This document shows positions 54,769 to 63,414 of a stretch of DNA of 64,000 bases, piece by piece. Both the position numbers and the translations under genes were made by a program. Source of the DNA: Amycolatopsis sp. EV170708-02-1. Its GTDB lineage: Bacteria; Actinomycetota; Actinomycetes; Mycobacteriales; Pseudonocardiaceae. The stretch's first letter is position 1. The number at the start of each line of letters is the position of its first letter. The DNA lies in NCBI RefSeq assembly GCF_022479115.1, contig NZ_CP092497.1, forward strand, positions 248,001 through 312,000, in the 5' to 3' direction. The notes under the pieces were generated by a model. The model worked only from the letters and a program-made list of their open reading frames with translations. It was not told where the DNA came from and did no database searches.

Positions 54769-55269
54769 ATGCCGGAACCGCGCCGAGCCGACGTCTCCGA
54801 TCACGGTGCGATCGTCGACCGTGTCCAGCGGTGGTGGGGCGACTCGCGCACCCCCGCCGAGGCCCGCGAACTCTCGCTGCTGCTCCCCAAGCTGTTCCTC
54901 CAGTTCTTCTCCAGTACGAGCCTGGTCCTGGAAGACGAAACCGGCATCAGGGCGTTCCTCGTCGGCCTCCACGCCCCCGACAACGACGTCGAGGCGTACA
55001 TCCACTTCGTCGGCGTGGACCCGGAACTCCGCGGACAGGGGACGGCGCGTCGTCTGTACACGACCTTCTTCCGGCGCGCCGCCGAGGCGGGCCGCACGGA
55101 AGTCCGCGCGATCACCTCCCCGGGGAACACCGGGTCGATCGCCTTCCACCGCGCCATGGGGTTCACGCTCGAAGCAGGCGACCGGGTGATCGACGGTCTT
55201 CCCGTGCACGGCGACTACGACGGCCCCGGCCAGGACCGGGTCTGCTTCTTCCGGAAGATCACCCGCTAG
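54769..55269 (+). CDS. GNAT-family N-acetyltransferase
   Basis: This 166-residue protein starts at the ATG 54769, 7-10 nt after GAGAGGAG. The acetyl-CoA pyrophosphate loop reads VGVDPELRGQGTARRLYTTF (motif A, R/Q-x-x-G-x-G/A), and SPGNTGSIAFHRAMGFTLEAGD is motif B. The acceptor is unknown. Its stop overlaps that of the convergent endonuclease gene by 4 nt (CTAG at 55266-55269). Confidence 0.9.
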   Translation: MPEPRRADVSDHGAIVDRVQRWWGDSRTPAEARELSLLLPKLFLQFFSSTSLVLEDETGIRAFLVGLHAPDNDVEAYIHFVGVDPELRGQGTARRLYTTFFRRAAEAGRTEVRAITSPGNTGSIAFHRAMGFTLEAGDRVIDGLPVHGDYDGPGQDRVCFFRKITR

Positions 55270-56042
55270 CCGTAGATGGAGGCCGCCCATTCCGGGTGGT
55301 CGATGAACGGGTTGCGGTTGTGCTGGAACTGGTCGTGGATGATCTGGTTCCGGCGCTGCTCGGTGGCGTCGGGCGGGTCCTGGGTGTTCCAGGTCAGCAG
55401 CACCGAGAGCCGGCCGATATTGGGCTTGGAGCCGTTGTCGACGGCGTCATTGGGCTCGAGATCCGGGAAACCGTCGGTTCCGTCGTACCGGACGGACATA
55501 TACAGGATCATGCGCGCCACGTCGCCCTTGACCGCGTCCCGCGGCTCGAACGAGTCGTCGTCGGTCAGGTTCCCCGGCGCTTCCTCGACCGGAGAGCCAC
55601 CGGCGTCGAAGTCCTTGTTCCCACGGGTGCTGTTGACCGACGCGTCCTCCGCGCGCAGGTGATGCAGGTCGGTCCCCGGCCCGACGGCCGTGCCGAAATC
55701 GCCGTGCGACTTGGCCCAGACGTGTTCCCGGTTCCAGTCGTCGACTCCCCCGCCGTTGGCGGTCTTCGCCTGCGAACGGCCGCTGTAGAGCAGCACGACG
55801 TTCGCCTTGTTGGCGGGATCCTCGTCGGTGGCCCTGATCCCGTCCCACACCTGCTCGTAGGTCAGTTTGGTGTTGGTGCTGATGATCTTGTGCAGCGCGG
55901 CCTTGAGTTCGGGGCCGGTCTTGCCCAGCGCGTCCTGGTAGTAGTCGTCACCGGACGCCTCCGCGGAAGCCGGTGGTGCGAACGCGAGCCCCGCCGCGGC
56001 GCCGAGCGCGAGGACGAACGGGATACGGCGGGTCGGCTGCAT
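55266..56042 (-). CDS. Secreted endonuclease I family nuclease
   Basis: This 258-residue protein has a signal peptide (MQPTRRIPFVLALGAAAGLAFAPPASA) and the EndA/Bsn-type beta-beta-alpha-metal nuclease core: DDWNREHVWAKSHGDF (catalytic His after the Arg-Glu pair), GTDLHHLRAED, RGNKDFD and RGVARM-like VKGDVARMILYMSVRY. These enzymes degrade extracellular DNA or RNA nonspecifically. The upstream region diverges to a PPOX-fold gene and holds an ACTAG-N4-CTAGT repeat. Confidence 0.92.
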   Translation of the reverse strand: MQPTRRIPFVLALGAAAGLAFAPPASAEASGDDYYQDALGKTGPELKAALHKIISTNTKLTYEQVWDGIRATDEDPANKANVVLLYSGRSQAKTANGGGVDDWNREHVWAKSHGDFGTAVGPGTDLHHLRAEDASVNSTRGNKDFDAGGSPVEEAPGNLTDDDSFEPRDAVKGDVARMILYMSVRYDGTDGFPDLEPNDAVDNGSKPNIGRLSVLLTWNTQDPPDATEQRRNQIIHDQFQHNRNPFIDHPEWAASIYG

Positions 56043-56107
56043 GCACAGTTCCTCTCCCCAGAGGCGCCGGCCGGGGCGTCGTCAGTTCGACCACAACCCG
56101 GCAACGC

Positions 56108-56121
56108 ACTAGTCATCTAGT
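56108..56121. promoter_or_regulatory. Short inverted repeat in the endonuclease/PPOX divergent region
   Basis: ACTAG and CTAGT are separated by four bases, in an AT-richer patch between two divergent genes. It could be a GntR-type operator, but the arms are only 5 bp. Confidence 0.3.
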
Positions 56122-56216
56122 TGGAAAAATACTGTCATGCTTGTCAATAGCCCGGTGACATCCGCGGCCGGTCACGCAACAATCGTCGTCCTGATCGCGA
56201 ACCAGTGGAGGGCCGC

Positions 56217-56648
56217 GTGGCCGAGTTGAGCGAGCAGATCCGCGAGTGGGTCGTGGCACCGAACTTCTGGCATCTGGCCACGGTGAACGAGGACGGTTCA
56301 CCTCAGGTCTCCCCCATGTGGATCGACATCGAAGGCGACCTCATCGTCTTCAACACCGCCGTCGGCCGCGTGAAGGAGGAGAACCTGCGCCGCGATCCTC
56401 GTGTCTCGTTGTCGTGCCTGGACACGGCCGATCCCTACGACCGGGTCGTGATCCACGGCCGGGCCGTCGAGTTCGTCGAAGGCGACGAGGCGGATCGCTG
56501 CATGGACCGGCTGGCGAAGAAGTACGTCGGGACCGACCGGTTCGAATGGCGGATCCCGGGAGAACGACGGGTGAAGGTCCTCGTCGAACCGACCCGCGTC
56601 CGCCATGTCGTCGGCGTCGAGCCTTTCCGGCGCGGACGTCTCGGCTGA
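56217..56648 (+). CDS. PPOX-class (F420/FMN-dependent) split-barrel oxidoreductase
   Basis: This 143-residue protein is of the pyridoxamine-phosphate-oxidase-like fold common in actinomycetes. It shows NFWHLATVNEDGSPQVSPMWIDIEGDLIVFNTAVGR, then KEENLRRDPRVSLSCLD, YDRVVIHGRAVEF and a C-terminal KVLVEPTRVR. The layout resembles F420-dependent members. The GTG at 56217 has GGAGG 5 nt upstream; a GTG at 56205 lies inside that ribosome site and is rejected. The substrate is unknown; many relatives reduce quinones, biliverdin or nitro compounds. Confidence 0.87.
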   Translation: MAELSEQIREWVVAPNFWHLATVNEDGSPQVSPMWIDIEGDLIVFNTAVGRVKEENLRRDPRVSLSCLDTADPYDRVVIHGRAVEFVEGDEADRCMDRLAKKYVGTDRFEWRIPGERRVKVLVEPTRVRHVVGVEPFRRGRLG

Positions 56649-56687
56649 GGCTGTCCTTTGTGGACGCTTACGCATGTGGCATGTGGC

Positions 56688-56742
56688 GTGTCGCGAAAGC
56701 CACTTTCGCGACGTCCGATGTCCCGAAAGTGGCTTTCGCGAC
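56688..56742. repeat. REP-like nested palindrome, copy C
   Basis: Same nested TCGCGAAAG/CTTTCGCGA architecture as copies A and B. It lies between the PPOX-fold gene and a lipoprotein gene on the same strand. Confidence 0.72.
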
Positions 56743-56777
56743 GCAACCGAATGCCCCACCCGTTACGTCCTCGGCAC

Positions 56778-57197
56778 ATGAGATGGATCGCAGCGTGTCT
56801 TCTCCTGCTCCTGGCGGGATGTGACCTCGGCACGGGCCGGCCGAGGCTGGAGTCCTTCGTGGAACTCGGCTCGGCTCGCCCGCCGGCAGGTTCGAAGGCC
56901 GTGGAACTGGGCACGGCCGGCGGTCAGGAGTTCCAGCGCACGCTGGAACGCGCCAAGATCTCGAACCCGGACAAGGTCCGTGCGGCCTTGTCGTTCACAC
57001 CGACGGCCGATCGGCGCGCTTTCGCGTTCGTCAAGCCCGGCTGTGCCGAGGACGGCGCCGAACTGACCATCGAGCGCGACACGCTGAAAGTGGAGCTCAC
57101 CGGCGGGGAGAACGTCAACTGCGGCACGGCGAACTACTTCCTCACCGTCTTTTCCGTCGACCGTGACTCGATCCCGGCGACGCCGACGTTACGGTGA
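56778..57197 (+). CDS. Small lipoprotein of unknown function
   Basis: This 139-residue protein starts MRWIAACLLLLLAGCDLG, a short signal peptide with lipobox LAGC (the acylated Cys near residue 15). The rest is a compact exported domain with two further Cys (FVKPGCAEDG and NVNCGTANYF) that may form a disulfide. I do not recognise the domain. The upstream sequence holds REP copy C. The last 9 bp overlap the convergent flavin monooxygenase gene. Confidence 0.75.
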   Translation: MRWIAACLLLLLAGCDLGTGRPRLESFVELGSARPPAGSKAVELGTAGGQEFQRTLERAKISNPDKVRAALSFTPTADRRAFAFVKPGCAEDGAELTIERDTLKVELTGGENVNCGTANYFLTVFSVDRDSIPATPTLR

Positions 57198-58364
57198 CTC
57201 CACGACGACATCGGGCAGCACCAGTGCGGTGTGCGCCGGACGCCCGCTGTCCGGCGCCGACACGGTCAGGCCACGCAGCCGGCTGTCGCGTCGCGCCAAG
57301 GCTTCGGCGGTGACCGGGAAGAGCGCCGCTTCGCCCACACCGACCTGCGCTTGGTTCAGCTCGACGAACTCCCGCGTCTCCCTTTCGTAAGCGTCGAAAG
57401 CGCCGGTGGCGGCCAGTGACCTGGCGAGCATGTAGGCCCCGACGAGAGCGAGGCTGGAGCCCTGTCCGGTCAGGAACGACGGCGCGTAAGCGGCGTCGCC
57501 CACCAAACCGATCCGTCCCCGGGACCAGCGCGGCAGGTGGATCTGGCTGACGGTGTCGAAGAACAGGTCGTCCGCGTCGCGCAGGGCGCCGATCATGGCC
57601 GGGATCTCCCAGCCGTCGCCGTCGAAGGTCGCGGCGATGAGGTCACGTTGCGCTCCAGGATCGCGGAGTACCTCGTACGGCGGTTCGGGGCGGGCGGCGA
57701 CGAGGAACCCGTGCACCTTGTCGCTTCCCTTGACCGCGTAAAGCGCCGCTCCCCGGCCGGGCGCGTTCCAGATCACGCCTTCCCGTGAGAGGCCGAACGC
57801 GTTGGGCAGGGTGAATCCGGCGAAGCAATATCCCAGATAGCGGTGGTACCTGTGTTCCGGGCCGAAAACCAGCTCCCTGGTACGCGAGTGCAGGCCGTCG
57901 GCTCCCACCACCAGGTCGAAATCGCGCCGCGCTCCGCCGCGGAAGGTGACTTCGACACCGTGCTCGTGTTCGATGAGCGTTTCGATCGAATCGTCGAAGA
58001 CGTATTCCACGTCGTCGCGGGTGACTCCGTACAGGATTTCGGCCAGGTCGCCTCGCCGCACCTCGACGTCGTGCCCGTCGACCCCGCCGGTCACCGTCTG
58101 CGGATGCAGCGAAGTCACCTCGCCGCCCTCGGTGTCGACGAAGGTCAGCGAACGCGTCTCGATATGCGCTTCGCGAAGCCGCGGCAGGATTCCCATCCGG
58201 CGGGCCACCTCCAACGCCGTGCCGCGGACGTCGATCGGGTAGCCGCCGCCACGCAGCCCGCCCGCTTTCTCCACCACCGTCACGGCGAATCCGTGCCGTC
58301 GCAGCCAGAACGCGGCCGCGGGGCCCGCGATGCTCGCGCCGGAGACCAGAACCGTGCCTTTCAT
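57189..58364 (-). CDS. FAD-dependent monooxygenase (group A flavoprotein)
   Basis: This 391-residue protein has the Rossmann motif GASIAGPAAAFWLRRHG near residues 8-24, the second motif VVGADGLHSRTRE, and GLVGDAAYAPSFLTGQGSSLALVGA for FAD binding. The ATG at 58362-58364 places the first glycine motif at the usual distance. It starts 17 nt after the MFS transporter gene stop, so the two are co-transcribed. With the divergent TetR gene they form a transporter/modifier/regulator set typical of xenobiotic or antibiotic defence. TetX-like and rifampicin monooxygenases belong to the same superfamily, but nothing in the sequence fixes a substrate. Confidence 0.9.
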   Translation of the reverse strand: MKGTVLVSGASIAGPAAAFWLRRHGFAVTVVEKAGGLRGGGYPIDVRGTALEVARRMGILPRLREAHIETRSLTFVDTEGGEVTSLHPQTVTGGVDGHDVEVRRGDLAEILYGVTRDDVEYVFDDSIETLIEHEHGVEVTFRGGARRDFDLVVGADGLHSRTRELVFGPEHRYHRYLGYCFAGFTLPNAFGLSREGVIWNAPGRGAALYAVKGSDKVHGFLVAARPEPPYEVLRDPGAQRDLIAATFDGDGWEIPAMIGALRDADDLFFDTVSQIHLPRWSRGRIGLVGDAAYAPSFLTGQGSSLALVGAYMLARSLAATGAFDAYERETREFVELNQAQVGVGEAALFPVTAEALARRDSRLRGLTVSAPDSGRPAHTALVLPDVVVESP

Positions 58365-58381
58365 TTGTTTCCCCACTTCTC

Positions 58382-59824
58382 TCAGAGAGACGCCAATGCT
58401 TGTGTTTTGTTGCCGGAGCGCGTCTTTCGCACCAGCAGGACGACGAGGACCGCGGCCATCGCGAAGGCGACGGAAGCGATCGTGATGTAGCTGAAGACAC
58501 CCGTGCCCGAGTTCATCGTTTCGCCGCCGACGGACACGGTGGTGGACTTGAGCACCGCGGCGCCCACGAAATCCAGGACCACCGAACCGATCGCGACGAC
58601 GACCATGACCAGGCTGGACACGATGCCCTGCCGTTCGGCGGGCGCCAGGCTGCCCGCCAGGTTGAAGCCGGAGGTCCCGAGCGCGCCGACCGTGAAACCC
58701 AGCAGGAAAGCGAAGAACACCGCGACGGGGAACTGCGAGACACCGGCGAACATCCCGATGGTTCCCACGGTTCCGAGTGCGATTCCGCCCGCCAGCGTCA
58801 TCGGGGGCCCGACCCGGGTGGCGAGCAGCCCGGCGACCGGACCGCCGATCATGACGCCGACGCCGGGCGCCGCAAGCAGCAGCGCCAGCGTTCCCTGGCC
58901 GGCCAGCCCGTACCCGAGGCCCTGATCCGCCGAGACGTCGCTGACCAGAGGGATGAGCTGGAGCATGCTCTGATACGAGCCGGTGCTCAGGACGAGCACG
59001 AGCAACGTGAGCGCCAACGGCGCCCCGATGTTCCGGATGTCGATCAGCGCGTCGGGCCTGCGGCTCGAAACCAGCAGCCATCGGGACAACGCGGCGGCAC
59101 CACCGGCGAGCAGCACCATCGGAGCGAGGGCGAACCAGCCGAACTCCGAGCCGAGGCTGACGTACGCGAGCACCCCGGCCAGGCCACCGCCGAGAAGCAG
59201 TGCGCCTCCGAAGTCGATCCGGCCCGGTGTCCTGACCACGGATTCGGGAATGACGCCGCGCACGCAGATCGCCATCGCGATCGCGACGACGGCCGAGACG
59301 ACGAACAAGATCCGGAAGCCGAACTCGGCGGCCAGTTTCTCGGTGAGGAACCGGGAACCGATGTTGAGCACCGCGGACCCGGAGGTCACGATACCGACCA
59401 CGACCATCGCGATCCGGGGCGCGCAGAGCTCGCGGACGATCGCGACGGAAAGGAACAGGGCGGCCACGGCCGCCCCTTGCAGCAGGCGTCCGGGCACGAA
59501 GAGCCAGAGGTCAGGTGCCACCGCGCAGACGAGCGCGCCCGCACAGCTGAGCAGCAAGGTCAGGACGAGCACCTTGCGCTTTCCGTGCACGTCGGCGCTC
59601 TTGCCGAGCAGCGGCGCCCACATCACGCCCGCCAGCATCGCGCTGGCGTTGAGCCACGCCGTCTGATCGGTGCCGAAGTGGTCGAGCATTTCCGGGAGGA
59701 CGAGCAACGGCGCGGTGATCGCCGTGTCGACCATGAAGTTGACGAGCACCAAGACCGCGACGAGGCCGACGAGCCGTCCGCTCCACCTCGTATGCGGTCC
59801 CGCGCCGATCCTGTTCTCCTGCAT
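58382..59824 (-). CDS. MFS efflux transporter (14-TM, DHA2 type)
   Basis: This 480-residue transporter starts MQENRIGAGPHTRWSGRLVG. The ATG at 59822-59824 is preceded by AAGGAG. An open frame to 59983 would run through the operator and is rejected. About 14 hydrophobic segments are visible. The loop 2/3 signature appears as GKSADVHGKRKVLV, and the motif C region as LLLAAPGVGVMIGGPVAGLL. It is likely a drug/proton antiporter controlled by the divergent TetR through the palindrome at 59874-59899, and is co-transcribed with a flavin monooxygenase. It is a candidate exporter, though it lies more than 10 kb from the polyketide cluster. Confidence 0.92.
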   Translation of the reverse strand: MQENRIGAGPHTRWSGRLVGLVAVLVLVNFMVDTAITAPLLVLPEMLDHFGTDQTAWLNASAMLAGVMWAPLLGKSADVHGKRKVLVLTLLLSCAGALVCAVAPDLWLFVPGRLLQGAAVAALFLSVAIVRELCAPRIAMVVVGIVTSGSAVLNIGSRFLTEKLAAEFGFRILFVVSAVVAIAMAICVRGVIPESVVRTPGRIDFGGALLLGGGLAGVLAYVSLGSEFGWFALAPMVLLAGGAAALSRWLLVSSRRPDALIDIRNIGAPLALTLLVLVLSTGSYQSMLQLIPLVSDVSADQGLGYGLAGQGTLALLLAAPGVGVMIGGPVAGLLATRVGPPMTLAGGIALGTVGTIGMFAGVSQFPVAVFFAFLLGFTVGALGTSGFNLAGSLAPAERQGIVSSLVMVVVAIGSVVLDFVGAAVLKSTTVSVGGETMNSGTGVFSYITIASVAFAMAAVLVVLLVRKTRSGNKTQALASL

Positions 59825-59873
59825 GAAGGACTCCTTGTGCGGGATTTCAGGGAAAGGCGGTCCGCCCGCCTCA

Positions 59874-59899
59874 AAAACTACACTACACGGTGCAGTTTT
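59874..59899. promoter_or_regulatory. TetR operator candidate between MFS and tetR-like genes
   Basis: A 26-bp inverted repeat with arms AAAACTNCAC and GTGNAGTTTT, 9 of 10 pairs matching across a 6-bp centre. It lies 50 bp upstream of the MFS start and 25 bp before the tetR-like start, ideal for double repression. Confidence 0.75.
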
Positions 59900-59924
59900 C
59901 TTCGGCTGAGAATACGATGAGAAC

Positions 59925-60554
59925 ATGGCGACCCCGCGAGCGACCGCGCGAACACCGGGCCGTCGGCTGCGAGCCGAGGCCAAGCAGGCGGCGATCCTTG
60001 ACGCCGCCGAGGCGTTGTTCGTGTCGGACGGCTACGAACTCACCAGCGTCGACGCGATCTCCGCACGGGCCGGGGTGTCCAAACGCACCGTCTACGACCA
60101 CTTCGGCGACAAGCAGACCCTGTTCCGCGCCGTTCTGGGCCGGGCGAACGACGCCGTGGTCGCGACCGTGCGCAAGGCGATCGATGAAGAACTCACCGAC
60201 GACCGCGACCTCCGCGACGCGTTGCTCGGCTTCGCGCGGCGGGTGACGACCGGGATGTTCCCGACTTCGGACTACGCGACGTTCCGGCGGCTGAGTTCGC
60301 AGGCCCCGGTGGCGCCGCGGCTGCCGGAAGCGGCACGCGACCAACCGGAACGGATGATGGAGGAACGCTTCGCGAAGTTCGCGGCGGACGGCAAGCTCCG
60401 GCCGAGCGACCCGCGACGCGCCATGCAGCATTTCGTCACCCTGACCATGCGCCTCGTCCTCGACGTGACCGACGAGGACCCGACGGTGGGCAAGGCGGAG
60501 ATCCTCGCGATCCTCACCGACGGGGTGGACGTGTTCCTGCGCGCCTATCGCTGA
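59925..60554 (+). CDS. TetR-family transcriptional regulator
   Basis: This 209-residue regulator has a TetR HTH at residues 18-65: AAILDAAEALFVSDGYELTSVDAISARAGVSKRTVYDHFGDKQTLFRAVL in outline (helix 3 is VSKRTVYDHFG). The C-terminal ligand domain resembles the AefR/TetR_C_7 type (MEERFAKFAADGKL, MQHFVTLTMR). It is divergent from the MFS and flavin monooxygenase operon, with a clear palindrome between them. It presumably represses both and is released by a transported drug. Confidence 0.92.
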   Translation: MATPRATARTPGRRLRAEAKQAAILDAAEALFVSDGYELTSVDAISARAGVSKRTVYDHFGDKQTLFRAVLGRANDAVVATVRKAIDEELTDDRDLRDALLGFARRVTTGMFPTSDYATFRRLSSQAPVAPRLPEAARDQPERMMEERFAKFAADGKLRPSDPRRAMQHFVTLTMRLVLDVTDEDPTVGKAEILAILTDGVDVFLRAYR

Positions 60555-60668
60555 CGCGCTTTGTCACCCTTGAGAGCTACCCGCAGGTGTCCTCCGCATG
60601 GTGACGATTCCCGGCGGCCGGATCCGTAGCGTGCCAGGTGAATCGTTCCCCTGTACCAGGAGTTCACC

Positions 60669-61565
60669 ATGTCCCGTAAGGCATCCGCTCTGATCGCGCT
60701 GTGCTGCGCAGTGGCAGGCGTCGCGCTGTCGGCCTGCGACGAAGCCACGGAAGCGGAATCGGAGTCGCCCGCGAGCAGCAGCGCCCCGGAGAATCGAGCC
60801 GCGTTCACCGGAACACAGAAGCTCAAGGTCGGCGAGCGATCCGTGAACGTGTCGTGCGCGGGGAACCCGGTCGCGGGACGGCCGGTCGTCGTCCTGCTGC
60901 ACGGCGGGGGCGACGACCTCGGGAAGCTGAGCGGGCTCCAGAACACCCTTGCCGCGCAAGGGCAGGTCTGTTCCTACGACCGGCTCGGCGCGGGCGCCAG
61001 CGATCAGCCGGACGGGCCGCAGAGTTTCGAAAGCACCGGGAAGATCCTCACCGGAGTGCTCGACCAGGTCGCCGGCGGCAAACCGGTCGTCCTCGCCGGG
61101 CATTCACTCGGCGGGCTGATCGCCGCCAGGTACTCCCCCGACCACCAGGACCGGGTCAAGGGCCTGGTGCTGATGGACGCCACCTCGCCGACCCAGGAAG
61201 CCGATCTGCGGCAGCGGATACCGGATTCGGCCACCGGGATGGCGGCCGAGCTGCGGGCGCAGACCTTGGCGGTGTTCGCCGGACAGGGCCCGGAGAAACT
61301 GGTGGTCACCGACGCCGAAGTCCGCTCCGCCGGGAACATCCCGGTCGAGGTGATCCAGCACGGCAAGCAGTACCTCACGGCCGTCCCCGAGTACGGACCG
61401 GGCCTGGAGCAGGCCTGGTCGGAAGGGCAGCGGAAGTGGCTCGCGCTGTCCGGCCGCAGCAATCTGAGCACCGCGGCGAACAGTGAGCACTACATCTACG
61501 TCGACCAGCCCGACCTCGCCGTCCGGGCGATCCAGCGCGTCGTCGGCGAAGCCAAGTCCGAATAG
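60669..61565 (+). CDS. Alpha/beta-hydrolase lipoprotein
   Basis: This 298-residue protein starts at the ATG 60669 behind GGAG. Its signal peptide ends in the lipobox LSAC (Cys near 23), followed by a Ser/Glu-rich linker. The hydrolase core has an HGGG oxyanion motif (VVLLHGGGDD), SYDRLGAGASDQP, the nucleophile elbow AGHSLGGLIAARY, and a catalytic His in NSEHYIYVDQPD. The position outside the membrane suggests action on extracytoplasmic esters or lactones. The gene stands alone, convergent with the two-component system 6 bp downstream. Confidence 0.88.
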   Translation: MSRKASALIALCCAVAGVALSACDEATEAESESPASSSAPENRAAFTGTQKLKVGERSVNVSCAGNPVAGRPVVVLLHGGGDDLGKLSGLQNTLAAQGQVCSYDRLGAGASDQPDGPQSFESTGKILTGVLDQVAGGKPVVLAGHSLGGLIAARYSPDHQDRVKGLVLMDATSPTQEADLRQRIPDSATGMAAELRAQTLAVFAGQGPEKLVVTDAEVRSAGNIPVEVIQHGKQYLTAVPEYGPGLEQAWSEGQRKWLALSGRSNLSTAANSEHYIYVDQPDLAVRAIQRVVGEAKSE

Positions 61566-61570
61566 GACAG

Positions 61571-62233
61571 TCAAGTCACGAGGCCGTGGCGGAAGGCGTA
61601 GATGACCGCCTGGACCCGGTCGCGGAGCCCGAGTTTGGCGAGCATGCGCGAAACGAACGTCTTGACGGTCTCCTGGCTGATCATGAGCGCCGCGGCGATC
61701 TCGCTGTTGGACCGGCCGTCCGCGATGAGCCGGAGGACCTCCAGCTCGCGGGGAGTCAGCGGGCTTTCGGCCGGGGCTTCGTCCTCGGCGGGCCGGATCC
61801 GGGCGGCGTACCGGCCCACCAGCTGCCGGGTCACTTCGGGATCCAGCAGGGCGGCGCCGGCGGCCACGGTGCGGATCCCGTGCAGCAGCCGGTCGGGCGG
61901 GCTGTCCTTGAGCAGGAACCCGCTCGCACCGGCGCGCAACGCCCGGTAGACGTACTCGTCGAGATTGAACGTGGTCACCACCAGGACCTTGCCCGGTTCG
62001 GCCACGCCGGCGCCCGCCAGCAGGCGGGTGGCTTCGATTCCGTCGAGCACCGGCATGCGCACGTCCATCACCACGACGTCCGGGCGCAGGCGGGCGGCGA
62101 GCTCGACCGCCGTCCGCCCGTCACCGCATTCGCCCGCCACCTCGAGGTCGGGCTGCGCGTCGATGATCGTCACCAGGCCGGTGCGCACCAGCATCTGGTC
62201 GTCGCAGACCAGCACCCTGGTCGGCGCGGTCAC
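61571..62233 (-). CDS. NarL/LuxR-type response regulator
   Basis: This 220-residue regulator has a receiver domain with acidic pair CDD near residues 10-12, phospho-acceptor Asp in VVVMDVRMPVLDG (near 54), Thr in VVTTFNLDEYV and Lys in FLLKDSPPD. The C-terminal LuxR HTH reads LTPRELEVLRLIADGRSNSEIA and QETVKTFVSRMLAKLGL. Its GTG start overlaps the histidine kinase stop by 4 nt (GTGA), so the pair is translated together. The stimulus and targets are unknown. Confidence 0.93.
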   Translation of the reverse strand: MTAPTRVLVCDDQMLVRTGLVTIIDAQPDLEVAGECGDGRTAVELAARLRPDVVVMDVRMPVLDGIEATRLLAGAGVAEPGKVLVVTTFNLDEYVYRALRAGASGFLLKDSPPDRLLHGIRTVAAGAALLDPEVTRQLVGRYAARIRPAEDEAPAESPLTPRELEVLRLIADGRSNSEIAAALMISQETVKTFVSRMLAKLGLRDRVQAVIYAFRHGLVT

Positions 62234-63342
62234 GACGGGTTCCCCGCCGGAATGCGGGCGCGAACGGAGAACCCGCCGTCTCTTCTGCGGCCCGCGCTGA
62301 ATTCACCGTCCAGGACGTCGATCCGTTCGCGCAGCCCGGCGAGGCCCCTTCCCCCGCCGGCGGATTCCACAGTGGACACGGATTCCTCCGTGTCCACGGA
62401 GACGGTGATCTCCCCGTCCCCGTGGCGCACCAGCACCGAGGTGCGGCTGCCGCGGGCGTGTTTCAGCGCGTTGGTCAGCGCCTCCTGCACGACGCGGTAG
62501 GCCACCGGACCGGCGCCCCCCGCCGTGGGCTCGCCCTGCTCGGAGAACTCCACCGGCTGCCCCGCCCGGCGCGTGCGCTCCACGAGGGTCGGGATCGCTT
62601 CGGCGCCGCGGCCGGGATCGACCACGTCGAGCAGGTGGCGGAGATCGGTGATGGCCAGCCGTCCGGTGTCGGCCACGGCGGTCAAGCTCTGTTCGAGCCG
62701 CGCATCGGTCAGATACCGGGCGGCTTCGGCTTGCACGACCATCGCCGTGACGTGATGGGTCACGACGTCGTGGAGTTCGGCGGCGATGCGGGCGCGTTCG
62801 GCCGCCCGCGTCTCCTCGGCGACACGGCGGCGACGTTCCACTTCCGCGATCCGGCTGGATCGCAACGCCGTCCCGATCCCCCATGCCAGTACCAGCGCGA
62901 GATAGAAGGTCACGTAGCCCGTCAGGGGCTCCGTCCCGCCGAGCGAAACGAACGCGATCGCCGACGCGAGGAACACCGCGGTGAACACGATCGCCACCAG
63001 GCGACGACGCCGCTCCAGACGGAGACCCACGGTCAGCACGGCGATCGGCAGCGCCGTGCCGGCGAACGAGTGATAGCCCCCGAACTGGTCGACGGCGAAC
63101 CCGAGCGACACCAGGGCGAAACAGGTGACCGGCCACCGGCCGCACACGACCAGCGGGACGCATTGCAGGGCGATCCCGACGACGGCCAGCGCGTCGTACG
63201 GGCGGTCCGGCAGCCCGCCGAACCGCGTTCCGTGGCTCTGCAACGCCGGGAGCAGTGATCCCACGAAGAGGGTCAGGGCGACCGGGAGGTACCAGGCCGG
63301 GCCGTACCGCCACTGCGTCGAGACCCACCGAAGGTTGACCAC
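62230..63342 (-). CDS. Sensor histidine kinase (DesK/NarX-like, HisKA_3)
   Basis: This 370-residue kinase has an N-terminal membrane region of about five or six hydrophobic segments with no large extracytoplasmic sensor. A dimerisation/phosphoacceptor helix follows (ERARIAAELHDVVTHHVTAM, His in ELHD), then an HATPase domain with N box VVQEALTNALKHA and G box GGGRGLAGLRERID. This fits kinases that sense membrane state or intramembrane ligands. The GTG at 63340-63342 is the farthest upstream start and has no clear ribosome site, so a slightly shorter protein is possible. It diverges from the ChrB-like gene across a 72-bp region with a perfect palindrome. Confidence 0.9.
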   Translation of the reverse strand: MVNLRWVSTQWRYGPAWYLPVALTLFVGSLLPALQSHGTRFGGLPDRPYDALAVVGIALQCVPLVVCGRWPVTCFALVSLGFAVDQFGGYHSFAGTALPIAVLTVGLRLERRRRLVAIVFTAVFLASAIAFVSLGGTEPLTGYVTFYLALVLAWGIGTALRSSRIAEVERRRRVAEETRAAERARIAAELHDVVTHHVTAMVVQAEAARYLTDARLEQSLTAVADTGRLAITDLRHLLDVVDPGRGAEAIPTLVERTRRAGQPVEFSEQGEPTAGGAGPVAYRVVQEALTNALKHARGSRTSVLVRHGDGEITVSVDTEESVSTVESAGGGRGLAGLRERIDVLDGEFSAGRRRDGGFSVRARIPAGNPS

Positions 63343-63386
63343 GCAGCGGATCTTATTCCGAACGGGTGAATCGTCCGTATGCCACT

Positions 63387-63412
63387 CGCGATGTTACGGG
63401 CGTAACATCGCG
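63387..63412. promoter_or_regulatory. Perfect 26-bp palindrome at the ChrB-like start
   Basis: Twelve-base arms CGCGATGTTACG and its complement are separated by GG. The palindrome ends 2 bp before the GTG start at 63415, leaving no room for a ribosome site, so the gene may be leaderless and controlled directly at its start. The half-site GTTAC also resembles MerR/TetR-type operators. Confidence 0.65.
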
Positions 63413-63414
63413 GT

